DNA of 64,000 bases from Talinum fruticosum (Eukaryota > Streptophyta > Magnoliopsida > Caryophyllales > Talinaceae): assembly GCA_021018815.1 (NCBI GenBank), contig JAITYX010000042.1:635001-699000 (forward strand), written 5' to 3'. How positions within the stretch are numbered: position 1 is the stretch's first letter; each line of letters opens with the position of its first letter. Shown one piece after another: positions 11,901-24,600 of the stretch. The notes under the pieces were generated by a model. It was not told the origin of the DNA. It saw only the letters and a list, made by a program, of their open reading frames with translations, and did no database searches. The position numbers were made by a program, and so were the translations under genes.

Positions 11901-14294
11901 TTCTCTACTAACATCCTTGTCTCCTACAAGGGGCATTGCCTCGGTTCAAATCCGCGCGGCCTCATAAAGTGGTAATTATGAGGGGTGACTAAAGAACCCC
12001 TTGTACACTTGGAATTAATCAAGTGTATGCCCCTCCCTTAGCCTGCTCAAACCCCTTTGGTGTTTCATTTTTGGGTGTGTGTGTGTGTGTGTGTTTTTGG
12101 GGGAGGGGTGTTCTTACCAGTTTTTTTCTTTTTTTTAATATACAAGTGGCATCATAGGTCTATATTTGGTTTACAGAGCCTAATACTTTGGGTTGGAAGA
12201 TGCAGTTTGAGACTCTGAGTAACACTAGTTACTTAGCTTGGGTGATGTACAACTTCTAATATAGTATTGCCTCCGCACCCTATGTCTATATGCTAGGTTA
12301 ATTTGGTCTTTGTTCGAACTGTGTTGCCACCTCATCTTCATTTATGTGTTGTGCATTGCACATGCTGGAAAACAAACTCTCAAGCATATGACCTAGTGTT
12401 TTCTGTGGGATTTATTTGAAGGAGTCTGGATTTATTTGAAGGATTCTGGACAGTTCCATTTTACTCATGCTAAAATTTTGGGTTAGTACTATCATTTTAT
12501 ACCAATTGTAGTCTTACCAAATGCTTAATTTCCTCACTTAAGAATTGGATGCTTTTGATGGTTTTGTGATATGAAGTCATCACTCACAGGTCGAATAACG
12601 TCTGCTTTCCTCTTTCTCACTGGCTGTGTCTTTGGCATAAGCTCTTTTGGTTTCTAGTGCATTTGGTTTGTTTCAGAAGATTGTGTGTAGATGATGAAAA
12701 TCTGCAGCTGTGTGCCATATAGTTTGCTTCTACCTGGACATTTCTCTTCCTTTCCTATCAAAAAATAAAATATTCTCTTGTTCTTTTTATCCACTCTGCT
12801 GCAACTGATTCTGATGTCATTGTTTCTTCCCAGCATAAATACGGTCTTCTACATGGCACCTTTTGCGACAATTATCTTAGCAGTCCCAGCTTTGGTAATT
12901 GAGGGTGCAGGAGTCCTTGGATGGCTTCACACCCACCCATCTATCTTCCCTTCCCTAGTCATCATTTTTGGATCCGGAGTGTTGGCATTCTGTCTCAACT
13001 TTTCCATATTTTATGTGATTCATTCAACTACAGCTGTGACCTTCAATGTTGCTGGAAATCTCAAGGTGAGCTTTAATGGTTCTCGTGCTTGTCATCTGTT
13101 TTGTTTTAATGCACTTGCTTTCCTTGTCTTTTTAAAATAAAACAAAAAAACAAAAAAACCTTTTACAATTTGTGATTGAATGGTTGGAAATTTGGGTATT
13201 GGCAAAATCCCTCTCAAATTTCATTCTGCATTAGTCGATACTCAAAACTAGTGATTCAGTTGCAATTTGTAGTTGGCCCCAGTTTACTTAGTATTATGGA
13301 CTTGGAGTATTCTGTGTCTGAATCTCCTATTACATTTCATTTGAAATATGGAAAGTTAATATCTGCAATCTTAATTAGAGAAAATTTAGATGGTTTTCGA
13401 TATATGAAGATTATATAACATCTACTCTCTGCCTTTCTGAAAAGTTGCCTGGAATCTTGATAAAGTACGCTGAAAGTATAGACCTTTGGACCTTCTGTTG
13501 TAAATTTTTGAGTTTGGATGATGGACTTCCAGCAAAAGGGATGTATAGAAGGGCATCTAAAATCCATACCTGGAATAGATACTCATGTCCTAGACTTTAG
13601 TACTCAGACTAAGGTGCATCCCAACATCCCTGCTCTATGATAACCTTTCTAGCCATCAACTTAGCATTTGCTTGAGTTTTGAAAACTAAAATAAAACATT
13701 TAGTTAGAGGAAGGATGAAAAGCTTAAGAATCCCCTTTAGCAATAGTTCTGAATTCCGTGGTGTACTGCATTTTGCTTGTCTATCATAAATTGCCATTTG
13801 GTTCACATATTCTGGGGTCTAGGTGTGGGAATGAAATCGTTCATTTCTATACTTAATGTTTGGTTCATGTTTTTTTTTTTTTTTTTCATTTTGAATCACT
13901 TGCATGGGTAATACGTAAACCCATACTTTAGCATAACTTTCTATGAATTATAAATTGAACCAAAACATGATGTTAGAGTCTGGTTAACTATAAATTGAAC
14001 CAAAACATGATCTTAGAGTCTGGTTAACTCTTATAATGTTGAACACACTTGTTTGTACAAATCTGTGTAGGTTGCAGTTGCTGTCCTGGTTTCATGGCTG
14101 ATATTCAAAAACCCTATTTCGGGGTTGAATGCTCTTGGATGCGCAGTAACACTAGCCGGATGCACTTTCTACGGCTATGTGAGGCACATGCTGTCGCAAC
14201 AACAGCCAGGAACTCCAAGAACTCCAAGAACTCCTCGCAACCGAACTGGAGAGATGCTCCCCTTGTAAATGACAAGTTAGATGACAAGGTCTAG
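8938..14294 (+). CDS. UDP-GALT1: Golgi nucleotide-sugar (UDP-galactose) transporter, KT/KV-A/G subfamily
   Basis: Drug/metabolite-transporter fold antiporter bringing nucleotide sugar into the Golgi lumen; the product closely resembles what I remember of Arabidopsis At1g77610 and At1g21870. Exons: 8938-9048, 9784-10032, 10134-10341, 12834-13065, 14071-14294, all GT-AG with matching phases. The start is favoured by the family N terminus M-E-E-G and an upstream purine-rich leader. About ten membrane segments are spread over 341 residues when two missing bases are allowed for (usual length about 336). Landmarks: F-N-V-T-V-I-I-M-N-K-W in exon 1, S-F-M-Q-T-I-K-S-F-T-P in exon 2, C-L-A-T-S-T-K-T in exon 3, and a TPRTPRTPR-type tail. 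As read, exon 2 is frameshifted at the C4 run 9801-9804, and exon 5 stops early at the C4 run 14259-14262, which would remove the last residues. I regard both as sequence errors. Substrate specificity (galactose or other UDP-sugar) is inferred from homologues. Confidence 0.92.
11591..11766. mobile_element. MITE-like insertion with about 30-bp imperfect inverted ends, in intron 3 of the transporter gene
   Basis: The left end reads ttataccacgcacccggc and the complement of the right end reads ttataccatggacccggg, and the similarity continues inward to tatggaccc on both sides. The roughly 175-bp interior is AT-rich and non-coding. No clear target-site duplication could be assigned by eye. Confidence 0.6.
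13949..14028. repeat. Tandem duplication, 2 x 40 bp, in the last intron of the transporter gene
   Basis: The block beginning tataaattgaaccaaaaca occurs at 13949 and again at 13989. The copies differ at a single visible position (gatgttag versus gatcttag). It ends about 40 bases before the last exon. Confidence 0.85.
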
Positions 14295-16310
14295 TATTTT
14301 GCATTGCAATTTCTGAGAGGCTTATAGGAAGAACATATACTGAGGACATAATTAGATTCTTCTTATTCAATAGGTGCTTTCCCTTTACCTCCACATTACA
14401 TATACTGTAGAAAAATCAAAAAAATGAGGATGTCATCTCCTCATTTATCGTGTAGTTCTCTCCACCAGACAGGAAACCCCATTTTCAGATTTCTGTATTC
14501 TTGTTAGGTGCAGTTTTCTGCCTGTTAATTTCAATATGAACTTACATCTGATATAGTCTTTTGAAACATGCCTTTTTTATTTACTTGAATTCAAGATGAA
14601 TCTCATCTCTTGAAAATTTTGGCAGCACTGTGGCCTAATGATGGCAGCAGTATATATTATTTCTACAATTCATGGTGTGGTTGTTCACCTATCCAATATG
14701 TTAACAAAGCATAATCAATACTAGCCAGGAAGATGGTCTGGTGGGTTTAGGGCTTGTTTAAATTTACATATAAAATGCACATAAAAAGAAACATAAACAC
14801 AAACAAATGTAAATGAACATAAACGATACAAAAATGAATATAAACGAATAGAAATGAGTTGTTAAATAAGAAAAGAACATAAACGAATATAAAAGATAAA
14901 TAGATTCTGTTTTTCATGTAAATTTGAACAGACCCTTAATTTAGGATATATTTTGATATGGATATACTTAGCATGACTTTTAATAAGTGTGAGGATGGTT
15001 AATTATCCATGAAAGTGACTTTTTATCAAAGTAAAATTACCGATAAGTCCAGTCCACAAACATCTCTCACTGTATCAATTTTTTATATGAGACGCTCTTA
15101 TCCAATAATTTATAATTTAATTAGATAGTTTTTTTATTTACTAAATAGACTATCTTAGATCTGAGTGTATAGTTGGATAACCCTTTCTTAATTGGAGGTG
15201 GGGGTGTTAAAGAAAACCTACCCCACCTAAAATGCTCCTCAAAGTTGGGGTTAGTTACCTTGTTTCTCGTGGCATTTAAGTGGAGAGAAATCTTTAGGTT
15301 AATTAAGCAACTCTTAAGTTTTGAAATGTTCTAATTTACATTGGGTTTCCACTTCTAGCTCTACCATTACGATGGGGTTAGACCTTGATTGCCTCAATGT
15401 TTTGTTTTACTTAAAACGGCTACATGCCTTTGCAGGCTCCATTAATGTAGAGATTACATAGTCAAATGCTGTAATTAATACTCACTAAAACAAAGAGGAT
15501 ACATAAACCCATATTTGCTTTTAACCTTATTGTTTTTATTAAGGTATTATATTCTATACTTTATATTAACCGCACAAATGAGACGTCCGAAATGAACTAA
15601 AATATAATAATAAAGTTTTCAAATCAAATAATTTTACAAGTTTAGACTGTAACTAAACTATAATGTCAAGTTAAAAGAATACAATTAATATTAATCAAAA
15701 TTTTAAATTTAAGTTAAATTAAACTCTCACTAAACAGTCAAATCAATCCCATTCTAAGTAGTAATTTGGTCGTACAATAAAGCTCAAAGTCCTACTGGCT
15801 GCCCACTTCACAAGGTCCAAAACATTGATGATTGCCAAGGCAAGAAGTCTTCAAGGCAAAATATTAAACCAGAATCAAACAATGTAGCATTCAAAATGCA
15901 ACAGAGCACTATAATGTCACACAAATCAAAAAGGTTAAAAAAATTATGCAAAAGTTTTACCACTAAATTCAAATTCTGACCATTTCTGACATGATTGTCA
16001 CAAATGATGTTCTTTAAACAAGTTCTAAAACAAAGTTCCTGGGGAATTTGAGACCAAGGTGGTGGTCATCATGATGATGATAGTCCTTTTCATTTCATAA
16101 ACAGATCTCATTAGAAATTATCAGTACATTAACATATTTATAACATATAAACCTCATAACATTATGTCATTTCCCTTCTAAGTTATATATTACAACATCC
16201 AACAATATCCGGGAAGTCCTTAGGAGATCTAGTTATAAACAATTTAATCCCTGCCCTATAAATAGAGAAACCGATTATGAGTCTCTCATTCTACAAACCT
16301 AAATTACTTT
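14295..16310. other. Convergent intergenic region between transporter and universal stress protein genes
   Basis: The first 250 or so bases are probably 3' UTR of the transporter gene. A MITE-like element lies at 14749-14937. The rest is AT-rich, with the 3' UTR of the minus-strand stress-protein gene expected just above 16000. No further gene is supported. Confidence 0.55.
14749..14937. mobile_element. Non-autonomous MITE-like element, inverted ends about 26 bp
   Basis: The left end agggcttgtttaaatttaca matches the complement of the right end, agggtctgttcaaatttaca, at 17 of 20 positions. The interior carries several copies of a short motif like ataaacgaatataaa. The size of about 190 bp and the absence of coding potential fit a hAT-type MITE, although I cannot fix the target-site duplication. 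Confidence 0.6.
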
Positions 16311-17819
16311 TCATGCTAAGAGCCAGAAATTCTTCTGCCATCTAGTGCTTATGAGGTACCCACCCATGCTTTTGCTCTGTTTTCTCACTGCTATTGTCAA
16401 ACACTCTGCATTGTTGATACACTTCTCCACAAACTCCTCAGAGGTACTCCTACCAAACAAGCTGCTCCATGCAATTTAAAACAAAAAACAATAAGATCAA
16501 AATCATAGTAAGAAAGGGTCATCATCTATCTAATCTGACTAGATTTGACCTTGATAAAAAATCAATGATGTGAAAATTGGCATTGAATATATATGCTTGG
16601 GATGAGACCCACCAGTTGATAATGGGGGATGGCTTCTTCTGGCCAAGCACTAGAACTGATACCTCAAGCTTTTTCACTTGGCTCATCACTGTTGCCAACT
16701 TTGGCCCATGTATCACCACTGCTTCCACTTCCACCTGACAATGAAATTATGCCACTATAGTTTAGATGCTTGTTTGATCTATCATATAGGGCTATCTACA
16801 AGAAATTTTGAAATTTTTTAGTCTAATTTGAAGTGTTAGAACACCATCTAATGTGTAAATAATGTTGATTGTCTATCATGGATATCTACATAGTACAAGT
16901 ATCATAGAGTTTTACCACATCCACTCAGAATTTAATTACACCAAAACTAAAAAGCGTTATTCTTTAGCATATGCATATTCCTGTTTTTTTCCCTCCTATA
17001 TAAAGAATACTTCAAATCCCAAATCTTTAAGGCATCACCAAGTTTCCTTGTTTACTAAACTTCAGAGATCCTCACAATATTTTCAGATTAGAAAATCTCA
17101 TACCAAGAAGAGAACAACAAGGCAACTACATATTGACCAAACTCTTCCCACTACTCTGATCCAATGGAACAGGAAAGACAAGTTAACAGAAGCAAACTAG
17201 ACACTAGGCAAAGGCTTTCTCTTTCTTCCAACTCCCCCTCCCCCCAAAAGAAAAAGAATGAAAAACACAACCAAAAAAAAAGTCCCAACTTTTACTCCCA
17301 AAAAGAGAAAATCAACGCAATCAACAAAGAAAAGGGTCGGTCAAAAAAATGTAGAAAGGAGGAAAGGCATACATGGGAAAATGATTACAAGGGTCCAGAA
17401 GGGAGAGGTAAAGGAAAGTGGTATACCTGAGGCTTAGAGGCCTTGCAAAGAGAGGCAAGAGATCTAGCTAGAGTGGGAGGAGAAGAAGAAGATGAGAAAG
17501 AGCTGTCAGGGGAGATAATGTGAAGAAGAGTGAGCCAATCACCATTGTTGGTGACATGAGTTAGAGCCCACATCATTGCATGTTTGGATCTCGAAGTCTC
17601 ATCCACCACCACCATCACTCTCTTCTTATTAGCCATCAGATTCTGACTTTGATGATGATGATTATACCCATTTTCCCCACCATAATACATGGCCATCCCA
17701 TCCATTTGCTTCCAACATGCCCCAACTCCTTTCTCACTCCAGGGGTCCCACCTCTTTGATGATGATTTCCACCCTTCCTTCCTGCTTAGCTGCCTCAAGA
17801 TGGATCCTGCACTAGGCAT
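16311..17819 (-). CDS. Universal stress protein (USP) family, adenine nucleotide alpha-hydrolase-like fold
   Basis: Three exons on the minus strand: 17427-17819, 16613-16734, 16311-16461, all GT-AG, with phases 0 and 2 that match, giving 221 residues. The N-terminal 75 residues are a basic, low-complexity leader with an H-H-H run and no USP homology. The USP core starts at K-K-R-V-M-V-V-V-D-E with the conserved Asp of strand 1, continues through W-L-T-L-L-H-I-I, and reaches V-S-V-L-V-L-G-Q-K-K. The usual ATP-binding G-x2-G-x9-G-S/T signature is not visible after V-L-G, so nucleotide binding is uncertain. The C terminus F-W-L-L-A is typical of one plant subgroup. No frameshift is needed. The biochemical role is unknown; the stress link is from the family name only. 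Confidence 0.88.
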
Positions 17820-18067
17820 CTTTCAATGTCACCGAGGGAGAAAGAGAGAGATGTGTTCCCGCTAATGCGAGCAAGGAGTTCGACAAAATGTCTGACAGAG
17901 GATGCTTAAGTGAGTGTGAGGGAATGACCGGAGAAAGTGATGAGGGAGGGAACCAGAAGTGTTTTGAGAACAAGGGGTTTTCAGGGAAGTGTGGAGGGAG
18001 AGCTTGATGAGGAAAGAGAAGGTGAATGGAGTTTGCAGGTCATATTATAGTATGTACGTGTGCGTAT

Positions 18068-18165
18068 GAGAGAGAGAGAGAGAGAGGACAAAAAGAGATG
18101 GATGGATGGATGGATGGATGGATGGGATGGGATGGAATGATGGATGGATGGAGGATGGATGAGAT
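18068..18165. repeat. Compound microsatellite, (GA)n then (ATGG)n
   Basis: About nine GA units at 18068-18086 are followed by a run of GATG units from 18097 and imperfect continuation to about 18165. It sits about 250 bases upstream of the USP start codon. The open frames through it are repeat artefacts. Confidence 0.9.
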
Positions 18166-20757
18166 GGAATGTGATGCGATGGATGGGAAAATAGAGGGGG
18201 CAAGGCGCCAAGCCACGCCATCGATGAATAGTTTACTTTATTGGGGGCAGAAAAAATTCAAGTGACTGTATTGGTTTTTAAATAAAAATTGCAAGAGATT
18301 ACAATAAATTGGATTTTTTTGAGGTCACAATAAATTGGATTTAAATTTCACTATATTTAGCTAAAAATTATCTTCACTTATAATTTAGGGCAAGTTGAGA
18401 TTTATTTTGAGTTATTTATGTCTTATTTAAAAAATTATCACATTTTCTTTAATCTCCTACCTCAATTGTTAGATTTTCGAGGTATAAATTTAAAGGAAGA
18501 CATTATGCGTGCCTCACGAATGATCAATACTATCAATGTTTAAAAATTGTAATTATCAGCACCCTATAAAAAAGTGCAGTCGTACCAAATTCATGAAAGA
18601 AAAGCTAGGTAAGGTAGATCATGATGAGCTTGGAGGCAGTAGAAATGACGCTATTTCCCAAAAATGCTATGATTAAAGATTATGAAACACCATTAACTAA
18701 TTGATGTGCCAAATGATATAAGCAAATCATTCAGTCATAGATCTCCATCAACTGATCTGATCTGATCTGATCCGACTTCATTTTCACATCAATATTTTCA
18801 TCCACATGAATAACTGACAGTGTCAAGAAATGTACAAATATGAATAACAAATGTAGACCATATTTGAAAATGAAATGACGATTCAGATTGGGTTTTTAGA
18901 TCGATCAACTTGCATGGATCACCCATATAAAAAAAAAAATGGTCCAATGATATCTCCGTTTAATGTTAAAGACTGATATTATAAGTGTATTAGATTTTAG
19001 GTTTGATTCTCCTTCTTCTATTATGTTATAATTATATTATAATAATTTTTGTAACTCATCTGAAAAAAGTAAAAAAACGGATTAAGAAAATAGAGCTTTA
19101 TATCATGGTGCTGCATGGGCTAATGTTGTATTACATGTGATTTTGTGTTCCTTTGCTGGATATTATGGATTACAATGTATTATCATTTTTTCATGTGTTA
19201 TGAGTATATTTAAAATATTCACCATTTTTCATCAGTATTATTTATCGAAATTTAAATTTTTTTAATTAATTATCTACATAAATTTTTAAGACATGTTCAT
19301 CTGATATATCTTTATTTATAATTCCTTATACTTCATTTCATTTTTTTTGATAACATTTTTTCAATTTCTTATTACCCATTCAGTTTCCTTTCCTTCCCAT
19401 TCTCTTCAATTCCTTCCCATTTTATCACTTAACACAAGTTCTCTTTTTGTTTTTTCCATAGGAAAAGGATCCTTATTTATAAAAGTATGGGAAAAGTGGA
19501 GCAACGAACATCATGATAATGGGGGCTAATAATTTCATTGGTGGTACCAGCAAGAGCATGCATTCATGCATGCCATGACAAAATATAAACTAAAGTATAA
19601 AAATTAAATATCTATAAAAAGCTGCTTGGAATTATCATGAGATTCTGTCTCATTTCATGCACATCACCCCACTTTGACCAGTGCCCCACAAGAGGCTTCT
19701 GCAATATTTGTCTGTCATATGATCAGCAGAGCCCACTCAACCATTCTTTTTCAATTCTCCATCGGCTTCAAATTGGGGCGTCTGGTCTCTTTTTCATAAG
19801 GTGGTGTAACCAATTTAAACTGGAGGTTTGATAAAACTTTACATGTATTACCTTACCCTCTTAATAACTTCTTTCTCGATAGACAATAGTGGTGCTCCGT
19901 AAAAATTGCACTCTTCTCAACCGATTCATAGCAACAATATTTATTATGAATTCTGTATGATAAGAAAGATCCACATTTAAGTACTCTCAATATGAAAATT
20001 TTTTAATTTTCATCTACATATGATCTAGTTTAGCTTACGAACAATGGGCAAATTGATCATCATTCGTATTTTGGGCGTACCGATTATTGTTGATATTTCC
20101 CCAAGGTTTCACAAAGGGAGCTCGTCGATGGGTGTTTTCTGCAGAATGTTTTATATGCACCTTAAATTATCTATTCCTCGTCATATGTCAGCAAATAATT
20201 AGATAAAAAAAAATATAAAATTTTGTGAGCTTAAAATATTCTTAGATACTCCATGAACATTTAAAAATTTGCAATGTACCGTACTATAATTAGTTGTATT
20301 AAAATAGGTTTGAATTTTGAAACAAGGACATTGGACTATTAGTAGCACGAAACTAGTACCAATAGTATTTCTCTTGAGGGACTCTTATTACAATATGCAT
20401 GAGTCTGTATACTTTGTCAGCAATTTTTATGATTTTAACTCTTCTCATTTTGTCAGGCGTGAGTTATGACTAGCTGTAACTTGACAAGCTTCATTACTAT
20501 TTACATTTAATGAATCTGGAGGAATAATAATTTCACAGTAACTTTACTTGAAAATTTTAACAAAAACCACTAGGTTGAGGGCAAGTTAGAGAAACAGTTT
20601 GTTTTTCGGTCATCGAAATGCACTATATATGTCAGATTTACGATAACTGCAAGTTAATTTGAGATTAGAGATACAATGTAAATTTCTCGGTTCAGAAATA
20701 TAAACAAGTTAGTAAACCAGAATTGAACGAACGGTAAAATAGATCGGAAGGGAGGGG

Positions 20758-20784
20758 GAGAGAGAGAGAGAGAGAGAGAGAGAA
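20758..20784. repeat. (GA)n microsatellite
   Basis: A run of about 13 GA dinucleotides lies in otherwise featureless intergenic DNA. Confidence 0.9.
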
Positions 20785-21630
20785 ACCCCGTAAAAATTAA
20801 ACGGACAAAGGCAGTTTGTGAAAGTTTGTGCAGGGAAGGAAGCCACTACTGTTAGCCTGAAATCCAAAGAAGAGTACAAAATTAAATAACAGACGATGAA
20901 AATTAGCACAGGTTAAGCTTTGTACCTCGTGAGGCTAAGAAGATTCAGTTTCTCAATCCTCAGTGTAAAACGTTACTAAACTAAAAGCCAAAACCCTCAC
21001 TTCTTTTGTTGCATTGGAGCCTTCGTGTTAATGGAACCCCACTTTGCTGTATATTTCCCCCTTCATTGTTTTATTTCCTATCCTATTATCATAACCCCAC
21101 AATTAATTGTACTTTTTTAACTTTTCGATACGGGTCCAAATAAAAAACAGAAAATAACAAGCCTTTATCTATATAACACATTACACGTACGAGTATTACA
21201 GAACTACACTATCATTCAGTGTGAATTCCGCCTTAGCATTATAGGGAGTATTACAAAGCCTTCATCTAAGGAGAAGGAACATAGATAAGTTAGATTCCTC
21301 GTATTCATCAACTGTGTACACCTCTCAATTACTTCCCTACAGTCGGAAATTTTCACCACATTTTACAGTCAAACCAAACTACACCGGAATGACTTGATCT
21401 CTACTTCTCTAATACAAGAGAACAAAAAATGAAATTTTCAAGAATTAGCCTTTTTTAAAAAAAAGATATCTACAGACATTATGGGCCTATCCAAAAAGGC
21501 CCTGGCTTGAATCAAGATTAAGTGCTATAAACAGGTTTTTGGCAATTGACAAATCCCATCTTGCAATAAACAGGTTAAATGATAGCTTAATAATCTCATT
21601 GGTTCCCGAAGCTTTGTAACTTGGAATTAC

Positions 21631-24600
21631 CTATTTTGAATTGGATGTAACTTTTCCATAGCCGTTGTACTCACTCAGCAATGAGATATCATCTGATGAC
21701 AGGTCTAGCCCACCACTGCTCAAGTAGTTCTTGGGAACCCGAGCCCTGGAAAGCACATAATGCAGCTCAGTTACAAGTTTGTCTAAGTAATCTAATTGTA
21801 ACAGAGCAGAGTCTATGACAACTTGCCTTCTTCCTCTTCTCTTCTCAGTGGCTTCAGTCAATCGAGAAGCCTCTGAGCATGAAATGTGAGCCAAACAAGA
21901 AAGATAATCATGGAGAGCATGGCTTCTCAATGCCAAGTGAGATTTCAAGGGAACAAGTGACAGCAACATATTCTGAAGACATATCTCTCTTTCTCTGCAA
22001 TTTTAGGCAATAATGGGGCTTCAGTATCCTTTTTTTGTTTTGGGTCAAATAAAATCAGGGAAAGAACAATAACAAGCCAAGCTCAAGAAGAAGTGCAGTT
22101 AATAAAGGAAATGGAATGGAGTGATGCAGCACATTAACCAGAGAGCTTGGATTTGTTAATTAATGATATGCTTGGTTTTGTAAGGTGGGCACATTATGCA
22201 GCAAAATTCCAATGAGAGTTGCATTTTCATATGTATACAGCATATGCTGCATGTTAAAAAGAGCTTATAGCAAAAATAAATTTCCCTCAATTCTTAAATG
22301 CGTAGCCAAAGAGCAATCTGAATCAGCTATGCATATAAACACATCATGAATCACCACTTATCCTGAGTCAGGAGTCAAGATCGTAAGTTCCATGTACATG
22401 CATGGGAAAGAATATACATAAATACACCTAGGAATCTAATCGTTAATTATTGTAGTGTATTATCAATTTAATTAACCTTAGTTGTCGGCTGCTTGTTATA
22501 TTAGCTAGTGCTATCTCCAAGGCACATCTGGAGGCCCCAATATAAATCTCAGCACAATGTTTTGCATGTACCAGTCTGCTGTAAGAACCCTTTCCATAAA
22601 TCCTTCTATGTGCCGTATACAACTGAAGATCCATATATATCTTCAAATTACCACTAACAAGTCCAAGAAGTTTTGCACATCACTAAACTATCATATAGTA
22701 ATTAGTATTACTCAGAGAACACACATTAGAAAAATGGAAATTGTGGACAATTTATCCCAGTCAGTCAGATTGTTCGTTAGAGCTTAAGGAAATATCCAAA
22801 CAATCCCTGATAAGTCATTCCCAATTCCATCCCACACAAGAACATTGAGATCCAAATGACTGTTAGGGAGCCACAAGAGACATGCAAGGAATACAATAGG
22901 ATTAGAGCGACAATAGACCAATCAATTATATGAATTGAAATGGGCAAGCAGGTTAACAAACTTCTGACCATACCTTATCAAGGAAATCTCAACTGTTGGA
23001 GCTTCCCTTTTAAGCATCCATCAGCCAGAAAACTTTGACCCCTGCTCCTATCCAGTCTGAGTAGCTTCCCTAATGCCATTGAGTTACTTGTTGAAGCAAG
23101 CAACTCCCAAGATAGATGCACTCTGTTGTCTATGCCCGTCTCTAATCGCAATGAGTTGATGCTTTTTGCATAGAAGCAATAGCCATGTTCCGCCATTGCA
23201 GATGCCATCTGAACTTGCTGATCCCGCCAGCCAAAGTTGGGACTTTCCTCATCAATGCATATCTCCTGGTCTAAAGAATCCTGCATGCATAAACAACTTG
23301 TCAGACATTGATAGACAAGCATGTCACCAAGAAGTGAGAGAGATTTGCAAAGTTTTATTCATTTGGAAAGACTTACATCAGGCGGAAATCTAGAGGGGTG
23401 ACATAATAGGTCAGCCTCGGAAAGTAGATTGCTCATTCCACAAGCAAGCTCTAAAACTTGACAAGCATTTTTATGTTCTGATATGAAATGTTGCCTCAAA
23501 TCTTTTCCCCGGAGTTCATTCCATTTTTCCTGTACGGGATTTTTTACGGCAAGCCTGGAGCTCCAAAAGCTCTTGGATCTCTTACAAAAATCCATACGGC
23601 TGCACTCATCCATCACCTGACACCCAGAAGTACTGGCTTCCGGATGTTCATTTTCACTTTGGGAATCTCCCATCTCCTCATTCTTTTCATTCAGGTCTAA
23701 GTCACTACACCGTTCAATATGTCCAGAAGTTTTACGGTTGAGGTCACAAGAGTCAACAGTGTAAACAGTAACAGGTGACACAATTTCCGTCGGATCTCCC
23801 AATGGAAAACCTGATCCTTCATTAATTTCAGTTTCTGGAACAAATGTCGACTCTGGCACACATGACATGTCCAGTGACTGGCATCCGTTGATGACATGAT
23901 AAAAATTTGTGGCTTCTGAATATTGACTCTGGTGCTCCTCTGCAAACTCAAGTGCCTTACCATTTACTGGGTACATAGAATTGCCCACTACTGTGCAACT
24001 TATGACATCAATACCAGCAGTTTCAGGCAATTGATGCTCTAGGTTTTCTATATTTTTCTCTTGAAAAGGTAACGGGTGACTCCTTTGTTTCAAAGAATAA
24101 TCTTCCGGTGGACAACCAGCATCCTTCACATGAGCACTTACTGGATCTTGGCCCTGTAATTCTTCCAGTTTTTCCATTCGAAGAAATTGGCTATTTAATT
24201 GATTCAAGGAATCACCCACAGTTGCTGTGCAATTTATATGGCTTCTAGTTCTGGGCTCCGGACATTGGTTCTGGATTTCCGGCGTTTTCTCTTCTAAATA
24301 ATGAAACTTCTCACTTGATGGGTTCAAAGAATCATGCACTGCTGTAGAGCTGAAAGGATCAGCATTTGCCGTTTCTGAATGTTTATGCTCAATATTTTCC
24401 ATATTTGCCTCATCATGAGATAGGAACTCGTCAATAAAAGAATTCATGGAGTAATCTGCTGCCTCTTTACTGGTGTAGTTCACAATTCCTTCTCCCAGAT
24501 GCTGGTGTGCAAGTTGTGCCATGTTAAGCTTCCCACCAAGCTGATCAGTTGACTGATTAGGTCGAAAATCAACCGTACAATCCATGGAATCAACACGTAC

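Larger units (their letters stand above)
17820..21630. other. 5' flank of the stress-protein gene, then intergenic DNA and the 3' flank of the ELG1-like gene
   Basis: 17820-18200 is the GA-rich leader and promoter side of the minus-strand USP gene. 18300-20700 is AT-rich with no gene I can support. A (GA)n tract lies at 20758-20784. 21160-21630 is likely 3' UTR or downstream flank of the minus-strand ELG1-like gene. Confidence 0.55.

Noticed and set aside
11930..11960. tRNA-like B-box (ggttcaaatcc)
   Set aside because: No matching A-box or cloverleaf around it; probably part of a degenerate repeat in the intron.
22443..22646. Extra exon in the ELG1-like gene between exons 15 and 16
   Set aside because: Exon 15 joins exon 16 directly in phase 2 and gives the family-like sequence, so no additional exon is needed; the translation here resembles nothing in the family.
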